Origin: Pseudomonas sp. R76
GTDB lineage: Bacteria; Pseudomonadota; Gammaproteobacteria; Pseudomonadales; Pseudomonadaceae
Assembly (NCBI RefSeq): GCF_009834565.1
Contig: NZ_CP019428.1
Coordinates: 496,001 to 560,000, forward strand
Length of the DNA stretch: 64,000 nt
Direction: 5' to 3'
Below are positions 55,569 through 63,971 of this stretch, in pieces (the stretch's first letter is position 1; every line of letters starts with the position of its first letter). A model generated the notes under the pieces. That model was given only the letters and a program-made list of their open reading frames with translations, ran no database searches and was not told where the DNA came from. The translations under genes were made by a program, and so were the position numbers.

Positions 55569-57887
55569 TCATAAGGCGTGCTTCTGATGCCCGGCCCACG
55601 GCGCCAGCATAAAGCTGAACGCCAGGCCCAGGCTGACCGACAAGCCGAAATTGCTCACAGCTGGCGTACTCGACACCGCCAGCAGGCCAAACGACAACCA
55701 GGTCGTCAGCGCCGCCAACAGCGTTCCCAAAAGGCTCACGGCAGCGCCGCCGATTTGCTCGCGCATCAAGATCGCGTAGTCGACGCTGATGGCCGTGACC
55801 AACAGCAGGCCAAACAGGCTGAACAGGGTCAGCGGCTGGCCCAGCCAACCCAGGCTGGCCAGGCTGCACAGCGCGGCCAGCAACGGCAGGGCGACGATGC
55901 GCAAGGCACCGCCAACGCCGAATGGCAGGATCAGCAACAGCACGATCAGCACGCACGACATCAATTTCAATTCCGCCGCGCTGATCTGCGTGTCGGCGAA
56001 CACCCGGTTCAAGTCGCCCAGGCGATCGACCAATTGCACGCCGGGCAAATCCAGCGCCTGCACGCGCAGCAACGCCGGGTTGTTCAAGCCTTGCAGGCTG
56101 ACCATCGCCGCCACGCCGCCGTCCACCGGGCCGAGCCACAGTGTGCGCCAGGGTTCGGCGAGCGGGCCAACCAGCGCGGCGTCGATGTCTTCGGTGGGCA
56201 GCGCTTGCAGCTGCGCAACTTCGGCCTGCAAGGCGCCGGCGGGCACGCCAAGGTCCAGCAGCGGTTGCCAGTGTTGCGGCAGCTGGTTCAGCGCATCACG
56301 CAACTGTTGCTGCTCGGCGGGCAAGTTGACCAGTTGATTGAGCGCCAGGTAGCCCTGCAACTTGTCCATGTTCACCAGTTGGTCCAGGCGTTGACCCAAG
56401 GCCGCCTGGCGTTCCAGCAACTGCTGCTGGTTATCCGCGCGCACCAGGAAAAACTGGCTGGTGGGCTGGAACCCGGTGATGCGCGCCACGGCCTGCGCCT
56501 CTTGGAGCAACTGCGGCGGGGCGCCGATCCATTGGCGGATATCGTTTTTGCTGTTCAAGTGCCACAGGCCGCCCGCGCAGAACAGCAGCACCAGTGCCAG
56601 CAGCAGCGGGCTCGGTACGCGTTTGATCAAGGCGGCGCGCAACAGCCACAGGCCTTCGGCGATACTCAGCGGCCATTGCGCCGGGCGCAGGTCCACGCCC
56701 TTGAGCAGCGCGGGCAACAGGCACACGGCCGACAAGTAGGCGCCGACCAGACCTGCGGCAGAGAACACCGCGATTTGCGTCAACGCCGGGAACGGCGTCC
56801 AGGCCAACGCCAGGTAGCCGATGCAACTGGTGGCCAGGCTCAGGCTCAACCCCGGCAGCGTCAGGCGCAACGCCGGCCAACTGCGCCAGGGCTGCAGGCT
56901 CCAGCTTTTGGATAGATAGTGCAGCGGGTAATCCACCGCCACGCCGATCAGGCTGGAGCCCAGCACCAGGGTCATCACATGCATATGGCCGAACAGCGCC
57001 ACACAGGCCACCGCGCCAAACAGCATGCCCACCAGCACCGGCACAAATGCCAGCAACACGCGCCAGCGGCGGAAGGCGAGCAACAGCAGCAACAGGATGC
57101 CCAGGGTGGCGCCGCCGCCGACCCAGGTGATTTCCCGCGTCGCTTGTTGTTGCCCATTAGCGGCATAGAGCAAGCCGCTGGCGGCGAGCAGCTGCGCGCC
57201 TTGCTCACTGGCCTGCGTGCGGCTGGCCTGGAGCAAATCCGCCACTTGCACCGGCAGTTTCATATCAAAGGCGTTGCCGGTGGTGCGCGCACGCAGCAGC
57301 ACCCAGCTTTTGCCGTCGGCATCGGCGATCAACGCGCCGCTGCCGATGTCCAGTTGCACCGAACCGTGCTGCGGCTGGCTGTTCTGAATGCGTCCGGTCA
57401 GGCCCAGCCAGTCGTCCTGGCTGGGCACCAGGCTGAACCCGGTGAAGGGGTCGAACAGTGCCTGTACACGCTGCTGGATAAACGCCGCGGGTTGCTCGAT
57501 CAGTTGCTCGCGGTCCTTGGCCGAGAGCATTGCCAGGCGCCCGCGCAGCAGTTGCTCGCGCAGCGCCGGCAAGTCGGCTTGCAGGTTCCACTGCACCTTT
57601 TCAAACAGCCCGCTGGCCTGCCAGCGCTCGCCCAATTGTTGCGCGACCGCCACGGCTTTTTGCCGATCGGCATGCCCCACCAGCACCAGCATCTCGCGGT
57701 TCAGCGGTTCCTGCATGCGCTGTTCGGCCTTGAGCTCCAGCGCGTCCGGCGTATTGCCCGGCACCAGTTCCATCAGGTTGGCCGACAGCGGCGCGCCATG
57801 GCGCCACTGCAAGCCGGCCAGGGCCAGCACGGCCACCAGCAGGATCAGGAACAGGCGCGGCAGCAGGCGCTCACTGGGCAAAGTCAT
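55569..57887 (-). CDS. MMPL/RND-superfamily exporter of the aryl polyene cluster
   Basis: The 772-residue protein has an N-terminal helix, a periplasmic domain, a block of five to six membrane helices (about residues 250-420), a second periplasmic domain and a second helix block to the C-terminus, the MMPL layout. Such exporters in APE clusters are thought to move the pigment lipid from the inner membrane. The ATG at 57887 has GGAG four bases upstream; an ATG four codons earlier (57899) is possible. The 5' end overlaps the LolA-like gene. Confidence 0.85.
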   Translation of the reverse strand: MTLPSERLLPRLFLILLVAVLALAGLQWRHGAPLSANLMELVPGNTPDALELKAEQRMQEPLNREMLVLVGHADRQKAVAVAQQLGERWQASGLFEKVQWNLQADLPALREQLLRGRLAMLSAKDREQLIEQPAAFIQQRVQALFDPFTGFSLVPSQDDWLGLTGRIQNSQPQHGSVQLDIGSGALIADADGKSWVLLRARTTGNAFDMKLPVQVADLLQASRTQASEQGAQLLAASGLLYAANGQQQATREITWVGGGATLGILLLLLLAFRRWRVLLAFVPVLVGMLFGAVACVALFGHMHVMTLVLGSSLIGVAVDYPLHYLSKSWSLQPWRSWPALRLTLPGLSLSLATSCIGYLALAWTPFPALTQIAVFSAAGLVGAYLSAVCLLPALLKGVDLRPAQWPLSIAEGLWLLRAALIKRVPSPLLLALVLLFCAGGLWHLNSKNDIRQWIGAPPQLLQEAQAVARITGFQPTSQFFLVRADNQQQLLERQAALGQRLDQLVNMDKLQGYLALNQLVNLPAEQQQLRDALNQLPQHWQPLLDLGVPAGALQAEVAQLQALPTEDIDAALVGPLAEPWRTLWLGPVDGGVAAMVSLQGLNNPALLRVQALDLPGVQLVDRLGDLNRVFADTQISAAELKLMSCVLIVLLLILPFGVGGALRIVALPLLAALCSLASLGWLGQPLTLFSLFGLLLVTAISVDYAILMREQIGGAAVSLLGTLLAALTTWLSFGLLAVSSTPAVSNFGLSVSLGLAFSFMLAPWAGHQKHAL

Positions 57888-58566
57888 GTTGCTCCGCATC
57901 GCTCAACGGTTGGTCGGCCGTGCTGTCCTGCATGCGCAGCACGGTGCTGTCGCCTTGGGTTTCCAGCAGTTGGATGGTCTGCACCAGCTCGCCGCCGTCG
58001 ATATTGATTTGGGTGAAGACCTGTTTGAGCAGCAGTGAGCGTGGGATCAGCGTCAGCTTCCACTTGTTGGCTTCGCCTTGCAGTTGCATTTCGAAGTCGC
58101 GCTGCAGGCCGCTGCTGTCACCCTGGAGTACCGCGAGGAACAGACGGTTCTGCTCGGCACCGGCGCTCTTGTTCGGCAGCAGTTGCCAGCCGTTGGCATC
58201 GCGCCGGGCAATGCCCTGGGCGCTGATGCGGTAGTCCTGTTGCAGCGGCGTTTTCAGCAGCCACAGCAGGCCGTGATCTTTGGCGAGCACGAAGGTGCCT
58301 TTGCTGACCAGGGGCTGGGGCAGGGCGCGCAGGTGTTTTTCCTGGGTGAAGGTGCCGTGAATGACGGACGGTTTTGCCAGTTGATCGCTGAGCTGCTGTA
58401 GATCAAAAGCGTGGGCCAGGCCTGGAATGCTCAACAACAGGATTAGCAGGATCCTTGTGGGAGCGGGCTTGCCCGCGATGTACCTGAGGGCGCTGCGCAG
58501 TGTCAGGCGGTTCGCGTTATCGTTAACGACCATCGCGGGCAAGCCCGCTCCCACAGGAGTCAGCAT
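57871..58566 (-). CDS. LolA-like outer-membrane lipid carrier with REPIN-encoded N-terminal extension
   Basis: The 231-residue product is a periplasmic LolA-type carrier (from about residue 55: FDLQQLSDQLAKPSVIHGTF, LRALPQPLVSKGTFVL, LLWLLKTPLQQ). It likely ferries the pigment lipid to the outer membrane. The ATG at 58566 has AAGGG seven bases upstream within the thioesterase end. Residues about 4-37 are translated REPIN sequence (VGAGLPAM ... AGKPAPT), followed by a hydrophobic signal sequence RILLILLLSIPGLAHA. A normal protein of this kind would start just before that signal. Internal starts after the REPIN (CTG/TTG) lack a good ribosome binding site. Confidence 0.8.
   Translation of the reverse strand: MLTPVGAGLPAMVVNDNANRLTLRSALRYIAGKPAPTRILLILLLSIPGLAHAFDLQQLSDQLAKPSVIHGTFTQEKHLRALPQPLVSKGTFVLAKDHGLLWLLKTPLQQDYRISAQGIARRDANGWQLLPNKSAGAEQNRLFLAVLQGDSSGLQRDFEMQLQGEANKWKLTLIPRSLLLKQVFTQINIDGGELVQTIQLLETQGDSTVLRMQDSTADQPLSDAEQHDFAQ
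58456..58555. repeat. REPIN inserted inside the 5' end of the LolA-like gene
   Basis: Inverted TGTGGGAGCGGGCTTGCCC arms at both ends around an approximately 54-base spacer. All of it lies between the predicted start codon and the signal-peptide codons of the LolA-like gene, and the reading frame is open through it. Confidence 0.92.
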
Positions 58567-58988
58567 TTCAGGGCCCTTTCTACGGCGTCTGTAAATATTT
58601 TGGGGGAGGCGAGTTGCATCTCGCGGCTGGCGATTTCCACCGCCACTTGCACGGTGCTGGCGCGGGTCAGGCGTTCGCCGCTGGCCAAATCGGTGATCAG
58701 GTAATTGACCTTCAAACGGTTCTCCCACTCCACCAAACTGGCGCGCACATTGATCGTCTGGCCGAACACCGCGCCGCGCACGTAGCGCAGTTGCATGTCG
58801 ATCACCGGCCAGGCGTAGCCGGATTCGAGCATTGCCGTGTAGTTGTGGCCGAGCTTGTCCAGCAGCGCGCAGCGCGCCACTTCCAGGTACTTCACGTAAT
58901 GCCCGTGCCAGACGACGTTCATGGTGTCGACGTCGAAAAACGGCACGAGGATTTCAGTGTCGCAATGCAGCACGCCCTGGCTACGCAT
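58560..58988 (-). CDS. Acyl-CoA/ACP thioesterase, 4HBT hotdog family (aryl polyene cluster)
   Basis: The 142-residue hotdog protein has the 4-hydroxybenzoyl-CoA thioesterase-type active site V-P-F-x-D-V-D-x-M-x-V-V-W-H-G-H-Y-V-K-Y-L-E, with the catalytic Asp. It may release the finished chain or edit misprimed carriers. The ATG at 58988 is chosen by family N-terminus (MRSQGVLHCDTEI); the gene start overlaps the end of the ammonia-lyase gene by eight bases. Confidence 0.9.
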   Translation of the reverse strand: MRSQGVLHCDTEILVPFFDVDTMNVVWHGHYVKYLEVARCALLDKLGHNYTAMLESGYAWPVIDMQLRYVRGAVFGQTINVRASLVEWENRLKVNYLITDLASGERLTRASTVQVAVEIASREMQLASPKIFTDAVERALKC

Positions 58989-60522
58989 GCAGCCTCCAGT
59001 GTTGCTCGGCGATACGTTTGAGGCACAGGCGCAGTTCGCCTTCCAGCGCACGGTCTTCGATGACCGGCGGGAAGTCCTTGGCCAGTTCTGCATGCATGGC
59101 GGCCAAGGCCGGCGGCAGGGCGCGTTCATCTTCAGCCTGGGCGCGCAGCCACACGCCTTGGTTGGCCGCGAGTAAGGTGGCGGCGGCGACTTGTTCGGTC
59201 AGCTCCAGCACGCGGATCGCATCGCGGGCGGCGATGGTGCCCATGCTCACTTTGTCCTGGTTGTGGCACTCGGTGGAGCGCGAGAACACGCTGGCCGGCA
59301 TGGTGTTTTTCAGCGCTTCGGCGGTCCAGGCACTGGTGCCGATCTGCACGGCCTTGAAGCCGTGGTTGATCATCGCGCGGTCAGCCGGTGCGCCAGACAA
59401 GTTGCTCGGCAAACCGTGGTTGTAACGCACGTCCACCAGCAAGGCGAGCTGGCGGTCGAGCAGGTCGGCGACGTTGGCCACCAAGGTCTTGAGGCTGTCC
59501 ATGGCGAAGGCGATGTGCCCGCCGTAGAAGTGCCCGCCGTGCAACACGCGTTCTTCTTCGGCGTCGATGATCGGGTTGTCGTTGGCGCTGTTCAGTTCGA
59601 TTTCGATAAACGAGCGCAGCCAGTTCAGGCTGTCGGCCAACACGCCGAGCACGTGGGGGGCGCAGCGCAGCGAATAACGATCCTGCAGGCGGTGCAGCGG
59701 CGCGGTCGGCGCATCAATCGCCAGGTCTTTGCGCAGCCACGCGGCGACTTGCATCTGGCCCGGGTGCGGCTTGGCGGCGAACAGGCGCTCGTCGAAGTGT
59801 TCCGGGTTGCCCTGCAGCGCCACCACGTTCAGCGCAGTGATGCGCGTGGCCAGTTGCAGCAGGTAATCGGCGCGGGCGAAGGCCAGGCAGGCCAGGCCGG
59901 TCATCACGGCGGTGCCGTTCATCAAGGCCAGGGCTTCTTTGGGGCGCAATACCAGCGGCTCCCAGCCCAGTTCGCGGTGCACATCGGCGGCCTGGCGGCG
60001 TTCACCACGGAACATCACTTCACGCTCGCCGGACAAGGTCGCGGCCACGTAGGACAGCGGCGTCAAATCGCCGCTGGCGCCCACCGAGCCTTCTTCCGGG
60101 ATCAGCGGCAGCACATCGTGTTCGAGAAACGCGTGCAGGCGCTCCAACAACTCCACACGCACCCCGGAAACGCCGTGGCACAGCGACTGCAAACGCGCCG
60201 CCAGCACCGCGCGGGTGGCTTGGGCGTCGAGCAACTTGCCCAGGCCACAACCGTGGAAGGTGTACAGGTGACGCGGCAACGCCTCGACGTGCTGCAACGG
60301 CACGGCCACCACGCACGAGTCGCCGTAGCCGGTGGTGACGCCGTAGATCACGCCTTCCTTGTCCAGCAGCGAGTCGAGGAACTGCGCGCCTTTGGCAATG
60401 CGCTGGCGGTACGCAGCGTCGCCCTGCAACTGCGTGGGCGCCTGACGGTTGGCCAAGGCCAGCACGTCTTCAATGCGCAAAGCGCGTTCGCCAAAAGTTA
60501 CCGGCTCAAGATGCGTCGTCAT
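58981..60522 (-). CDS. Aromatic amino acid ammonia-lyase (HAL/TAL/PAL family) of the aryl polyene cluster
   Basis: The 513-residue enzyme contains the MIO cofactor tripeptide Ala149-Ser150-Gly151 in GSVGASGDLTPLSY, the catalytic Tyr60 in YGVTTGYG, and NSANDNP and HNQDKVSMG segments, so it should be active. The selectivity pair is Phe89-His90, differing from the usual Ser-His (HAL), His-Leu (TAL) and Phe-Leu (PAL). In this cluster it most likely deaminates Tyr or Phe to the aryl-acrylate starter for the polyene, rather than His to urocanate as in a hut operon. No hut genes are adjacent. Confidence 0.88.
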   Translation of the reverse strand: MTTHLEPVTFGERALRIEDVLALANRQAPTQLQGDAAYRQRIAKGAQFLDSLLDKEGVIYGVTTGYGDSCVVAVPLQHVEALPRHLYTFHGCGLGKLLDAQATRAVLAARLQSLCHGVSGVRVELLERLHAFLEHDVLPLIPEEGSVGASGDLTPLSYVAATLSGEREVMFRGERRQAADVHRELGWEPLVLRPKEALALMNGTAVMTGLACLAFARADYLLQLATRITALNVVALQGNPEHFDERLFAAKPHPGQMQVAAWLRKDLAIDAPTAPLHRLQDRYSLRCAPHVLGVLADSLNWLRSFIEIELNSANDNPIIDAEEERVLHGGHFYGGHIAFAMDSLKTLVANVADLLDRQLALLVDVRYNHGLPSNLSGAPADRAMINHGFKAVQIGTSAWTAEALKNTMPASVFSRSTECHNQDKVSMGTIAARDAIRVLELTEQVAAATLLAANQGVWLRAQAEDERALPPALAAMHAELAKDFPPVIEDRALEGELRLCLKRIAEQHWRLHA

Positions 60523-61441
60523 CGGTCTTCCAGAAAGGGTAAAAGTTGAACCATTGTTGGGGCGCTTGCAGGCAGAACTGGCCCAGGCGTGCGGCGTAGC
60601 GCGCGGTCCACAGGGCGATGACCTGCTCGCGGGTGCTGCGCTTCCATTCGATCAATTGCGCGAACGGCTCGATGGTCAGGCGATAGCGGCCGTCGTGCTT
60701 GAGGCACATCAGCAGGTTCACCGGGCATTTGAGCAGCCCGGCCAGCAGCCACGGGCCTTGCGGGAACGCCGCGTCATGGCCGAGGAAATCCACGCGCACC
60801 TTGCGCCCGCCGTGCAGTGGCACGCGGTCGCCGGCAATCGCCAGCCACTCGCCGTCGTCGAGGCGCTGGCTGAGCAGTAGCATGGTCGCCGGGTCCAGTT
60901 CGCTGACCTGGATCAGGCGCAAATGCGTGGCCCCGGCTTCGCCCAGCAGGCGGTTGAATTGCTCGGCGTGCTTGGTGTGCACCAGCACGTTCATGGTGAC
61001 TTGTTCACCGATCTCGGCCAGCGCACGGCACACTTCGAGGTTGCCCAAGTGCGCGCCGACCAGCATCTGCCCGCGCTCGCCGCGCAGTTGCCCGCGCAAC
61101 TGCGCCGGGTCGTTGATTTCGATCTGTTCGATGCGCAGCTTGCCGTTCCACACGTCGAGCTTGTCGAGCAACGAGTCGGCAAAGGCCATGAACTGGCCGA
61201 AGACGCTTTTGTGCGTGGGCAGCAGCTCATCGCGCCCGCTCCAGGCGGCCAGGCGCTGCTGGTATTCCCAGGCGCTGTGGCGCGCGGTGCGGCCGAACAG
61301 GAAGAAGTACAACACGATGCCGTATAGCAGCGGGCTCAGCAGGCGGCGGCCGAGGACTTTGGCGGCGACGGCGGTGAGTTTCATCAGCCAGAAGCTGCCG
61401 CGCTCTTCGCGGTCTGCCCAGTGTTTGGTGCTGTCGCTCAT
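60506..61441 (-). CDS. Lipid A acyltransferase-like (LpxL family) protein of the aryl polyene cluster
   Basis: The 311-residue protein has an N-terminal membrane helix and the LABLAT fold: the HLGNLEVCRAL segment resembling the H-x4-E/D catalytic motif (H in GAHLGNLE), and GDRVPLHGGRKVRVDFLG. Such enzymes attach acyl or aryl-polyenoyl chains to a glycolipid; here it may esterify the polyene to a lipid. The ATG (MSDSTKHWADRE) overlaps the glycosyltransferase stop; the 3' end overlaps the lyase gene by 17 bases. Confidence 0.85.
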   Translation of the reverse strand: MSDSTKHWADREERGSFWLMKLTAVAAKVLGRRLLSPLLYGIVLYFFLFGRTARHSAWEYQQRLAAWSGRDELLPTHKSVFGQFMAFADSLLDKLDVWNGKLRIEQIEINDPAQLRGQLRGERGQMLVGAHLGNLEVCRALAEIGEQVTMNVLVHTKHAEQFNRLLGEAGATHLRLIQVSELDPATMLLLSQRLDDGEWLAIAGDRVPLHGGRKVRVDFLGHDAAFPQGPWLLAGLLKCPVNLLMCLKHDGRYRLTIEPFAQLIEWKRSTREQVIALWTARYAARLGQFCLQAPQQWFNFYPFWKTDDDAS

Positions 61442-62172
61442 GCCTGCCACCGTCGCCACAGGATCATCGGCGCGCGCACCAACATGCCGAAGAACAGCCG
61501 CGTGTGCATGGCCGAAATGCGCACGTTGTCGCGGAACAGGCGGAAGTGCGACAAGCCGTCAGCGGGGTAATGCACCTGGGTCGGCAGCCAGCGCATCGGC
61601 TGGTTACGCCAGGCCAGGCGCACCAGGATGTCGGAGTCGAAATCCATGCGCGTGCCGATGTAGGCCGTGTTCATCAAGGCTAATGTAGGCGCCAGCGGGT
61701 ACACGCGAAAGCCGCACATCGAATCGCGGATTTGCAGTGACAGGGTGTTGATCCACACCCACACGTGGGTCAGGTAGCGCGCGTAGAGGCGGCCTTTGGG
61801 CACGCTGTCGTCGTATTCGGGGTAGCCGCAGATCACCGCGTCCGGGTGCGTGCGCGAGGCGTCGAGGAAGCTCTCGACTTCGCGCAGGTCGTGCTGGCCG
61901 TCGGCGTCCACTTGCAGGGCGTGGCTGAAGCCCAGGCGCGCGGCTTCGCGGAAACCGGCCATCACCGCACCGCCTTTGCCCTGGTTGTTGGGCAAGGTCA
62001 GCAGGGTGACGTGTTCGAGTGTCGCCAATTGCGCCAGTACCGCTGCGCAGGCCGGGCTGCTGCCGTCGTCGACCAGCAGGCATGGCAGGCCGCTGTTCAA
62101 CAGGCTGTGGACCACGGCGGGCACGGCGGCTTCATGGTTGTAGACCGGGATCAGGGCGCAGGGGTTATGCAT
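61438..62172 (-). CDS. Family 2 glycosyltransferase of the aryl polyene cluster
   Basis: The 244-residue GT-A enzyme has the N-terminal ALIPVYNHE, VDDGSS and D-A-D-G-Q-H (metal-binding DxD) motifs of dolichyl-phosphate mannosyltransferase-like GT2 enzymes. It may build the sugar part of the lipid anchor. The start is the ATG of MHNPCALIPVYN; the open frame extends upstream through REP sequence, which is not conserved. A clear ribosome binding site is not seen at optimal spacing, so the start is moderately secure. Confidence 0.88.
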   Translation of the reverse strand: MHNPCALIPVYNHEAAVPAVVHSLLNSGLPCLLVDDGSSPACAAVLAQLATLEHVTLLTLPNNQGKGGAVMAGFREAARLGFSHALQVDADGQHDLREVESFLDASRTHPDAVICGYPEYDDSVPKGRLYARYLTHVWVWINTLSLQIRDSMCGFRVYPLAPTLALMNTAYIGTRMDFDSDILVRLAWRNQPMRWLPTQVHYPADGLSHFRLFRDNVRISAMHTRLFFGMLVRAPMILWRRWQA

Positions 62173-62205
62173 GAGAGTGGGCACCTGATGGACCGAGTCG
62201 CCTGC

Positions 62206-62277
62206 ATCGCAGGCAAGCCAGCTCCCGCATTCGAATGTGTTCACACGGCAACATGTGGGAGCGGGCTTGCCCGCGAT
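62206..62277. repeat. Two REP elements in reversed (tail-out) arrangement inside the aryl polyene operon
   Basis: A GCTGGC-type REP on the minus strand (62206-62230) and a GCGGGC-type REP on the plus strand (62253-62277) face away from each other, the reverse of a normal REPIN. They lie between the glycosyltransferase and the ligase genes, a gap within an otherwise overlapping operon. Confidence 0.82.
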
Positions 62278-62300
62278 TGAGCGCGAAGCGCTCACCTGGA

Positions 62301-63971
62301 TTATGCATGCGCGGCCACCAGTTGAATGCGGCCGCTGGAGCAGGCCGCCACGCCGTTGCGGTAGGCGAAGTACAGCTTGCCGCGCTCCGGGTCGAAGCGC
62401 AGGTGCAGTTCAACCTGGTCGCCGGGGCGCACCAGTTGCTGGAATTTGAGCACTTCCATGCCGGCAAAGGTCGTGGGCACATCCAGCAGTTGCTGGCCGA
62501 GGTTGAACGCCCATTCCACTTGCACTACCCCCGGCAACACCGGCGTGACCGGGAAGTGACCGCTGAAATACGCCAGGTCCGGCGGGATGCTCAGTTGCAC
62601 GGTCCATTCGCCGTCAGCCTCGACTTGCTCCAGCACTTCCGGCGCTTTTGGCCGGGGTGCCAGCAGCAACGCCTCTACCTCGGCCTGCGGCAGCTTGCCC
62701 TGGCTGTTCAGCGGCAACTGGCGCAGCAACCGCCAGCGACGCGGCAGTGCCAAGGCTTCGCAATGTTGGCTCAAATGCTGGCGCAGGGTTTGGGTGACGG
62801 TGCGGCGGCCCTGATTGCGCAGGGCATGCAGGCCGTCGGCGCTCAGCACCACCAGCGCGCCGAGGGAGGCACGGTTTTCCTGTACCACGCCCAGGCGGGT
62901 GTCGGCGACCCAGGCGTGGGCCATCAGCGCTTGTTCGAGCATGGGCAGGGAGATGCGTTTTTCTTCCAGCTTGACGATGCGGTCCAGGCGGCCGAGCAGC
63001 TCAAAGCGGCCATCGGAATGAATGCGAGCGGCGTCGGCGGTCTGTTCGATATGCCCGGCCGGCAGGTAAGGCGAGGCAATGCGCAGCGCGCCGTCGGCAT
63101 CCTGGCTCAGCTCGACCTCGGCAAATGGCTGCCACGGCTGTGCGCCTTGGCGCCAGGCAATGCCACCGGTTTCCGAGCTGCCGAGGATTTCCGTCGGCCA
63201 TTGCTGCAAGCGGTCGTACAGGCTGCCAGCCGCCTCAATCGGCAACGCGCCACCGGACGAAAACACCCGCGACACCTGGCTCAGCGCCGGCCAGTCGAGG
63301 TTGTCGCCCATGCGCTTGAGCAGCGCAGGGCTGGCGACCCAGGCAAATTGTGGGTGCTCGCGGCTGGCGCGCTGCAGGTCTTCGGGGAAGGCCAGTTGTT
63401 TGCGCACAAAGGTGCGACCGGCACACAGCGGCCACAGCACCCGGAACAACAAACCGTAGATATGTTGGGTGGCAACGCTGCCGATGATGCACGCATCGTT
63501 AAGGTCGGCGCCCCACAAGGCTTCCAGCGCCTCAACTTCGTTGGCCAATTGGCGCAGGGTCTTGTCGATACGCTTGGGCTCGCCGCTGGAGCCGGAGGTG
63601 CACAGGCTCAGCTGGCAGGTGTCCAGGTCGAGAGCCGCAGCGCTCAACGGCGCTTGATACAGCGCGTCAAGGTCGGCGGCTTCAACCAGCCAGGCATCCA
63701 CGGCGGCGTCCCAGCGCTGACGGGTTTGCGCTTGCAGGTCGGCGGGCAGCAACACGCTGACCCCGGCGCGCCAGGCGCCCAGCAGGGCGATGGCCAGGGT
63801 GCCTGCGTCTTCCAGGTGCACGGCCAAACGCTGAATGCCGCGCGCCTGCAGGCCCGCCGCCAGGCTCAGGGATTTCTCCCACAGCTGGGCGTGATTCATC
63901 TCAGGTTCGGTGGTGACCAAACGGTGTTCCAGCGGCTCAAGCAACAGGTGCTCAAGTTTCAACCCTTTCAT
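62301..63971 (-). CDS. Acyl/aryl-CoA or ACP ligase fused to a FabZ-type dehydratase (aryl polyene)
   Basis: The 556-residue protein has two parts. Residues 1 to about 445 form an ANL adenylating ligase: phosphate loop [11 protein letters not shown] (123-133), [18 protein letters not shown] and the A8-type [15 protein letters not shown]; the C-terminal Lys lies in QGKLPQAE. Residues about 450-556 form a hotdog domain with the FabZ motif [15 protein letters not shown] and a following Glu (VQVEWAF). It should activate the aryl starter acid and also supply a dehydratase half. Elsewhere these are often separate proteins. Confidence 0.87.
   Translation of the reverse strand: MKGLKLEHLLLEPLEHRLVTTEPEMNHAQLWEKSLSLAAGLQARGIQRLAVHLEDAGTLAIALLGAWRAGVSVLLPADLQAQTRQRWDAAVDAWLVEAADLDALYQAPLSAAALDLDTCQLSLCTSGSSGEPKRIDKTLRQLANEVEALEALWGADLNDACIIGSVATQHIYGLLFRVLWPLCAGRTFVRKQLAFPEDLQRASREHPQFAWVASPALLKRMGDNLDWPALSQVSRVFSSGGALPIEAAGSLYDRLQQWPTEILGSSETGGIAWRQGAQPWQPFAEVELSQDADGALRIASPYLPAGHIEQTADAARIHSDGRFELLGRLDRIVKLEEKRISLPMLEQALMAHAWVADTRLGVVQENRASLGALVVLSADGLHALRNQGRRTVTQTLRQHLSQHCEALALPRRWRLLRQLPLNSQGKLPQAEVEALLLAPRPKAPEVLEQVEADGEWTVQLSIPPDLAYFSGHFPVTPVLPGVVQVEWAFNLGQQLLDVPTTFAGMEVLKFQQLVRPGDQVELHLRFDPERGKLYFAYRNGVAACSSGRIQLVAAHA

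Noticed and set aside
58981..60522. Annotation as HutH of histidine degradation
   Set aside because: The selectivity dyad is not Ser-His, and the gene lies within an aryl polyene operon with no hutU, hutI or hutC neighbours.
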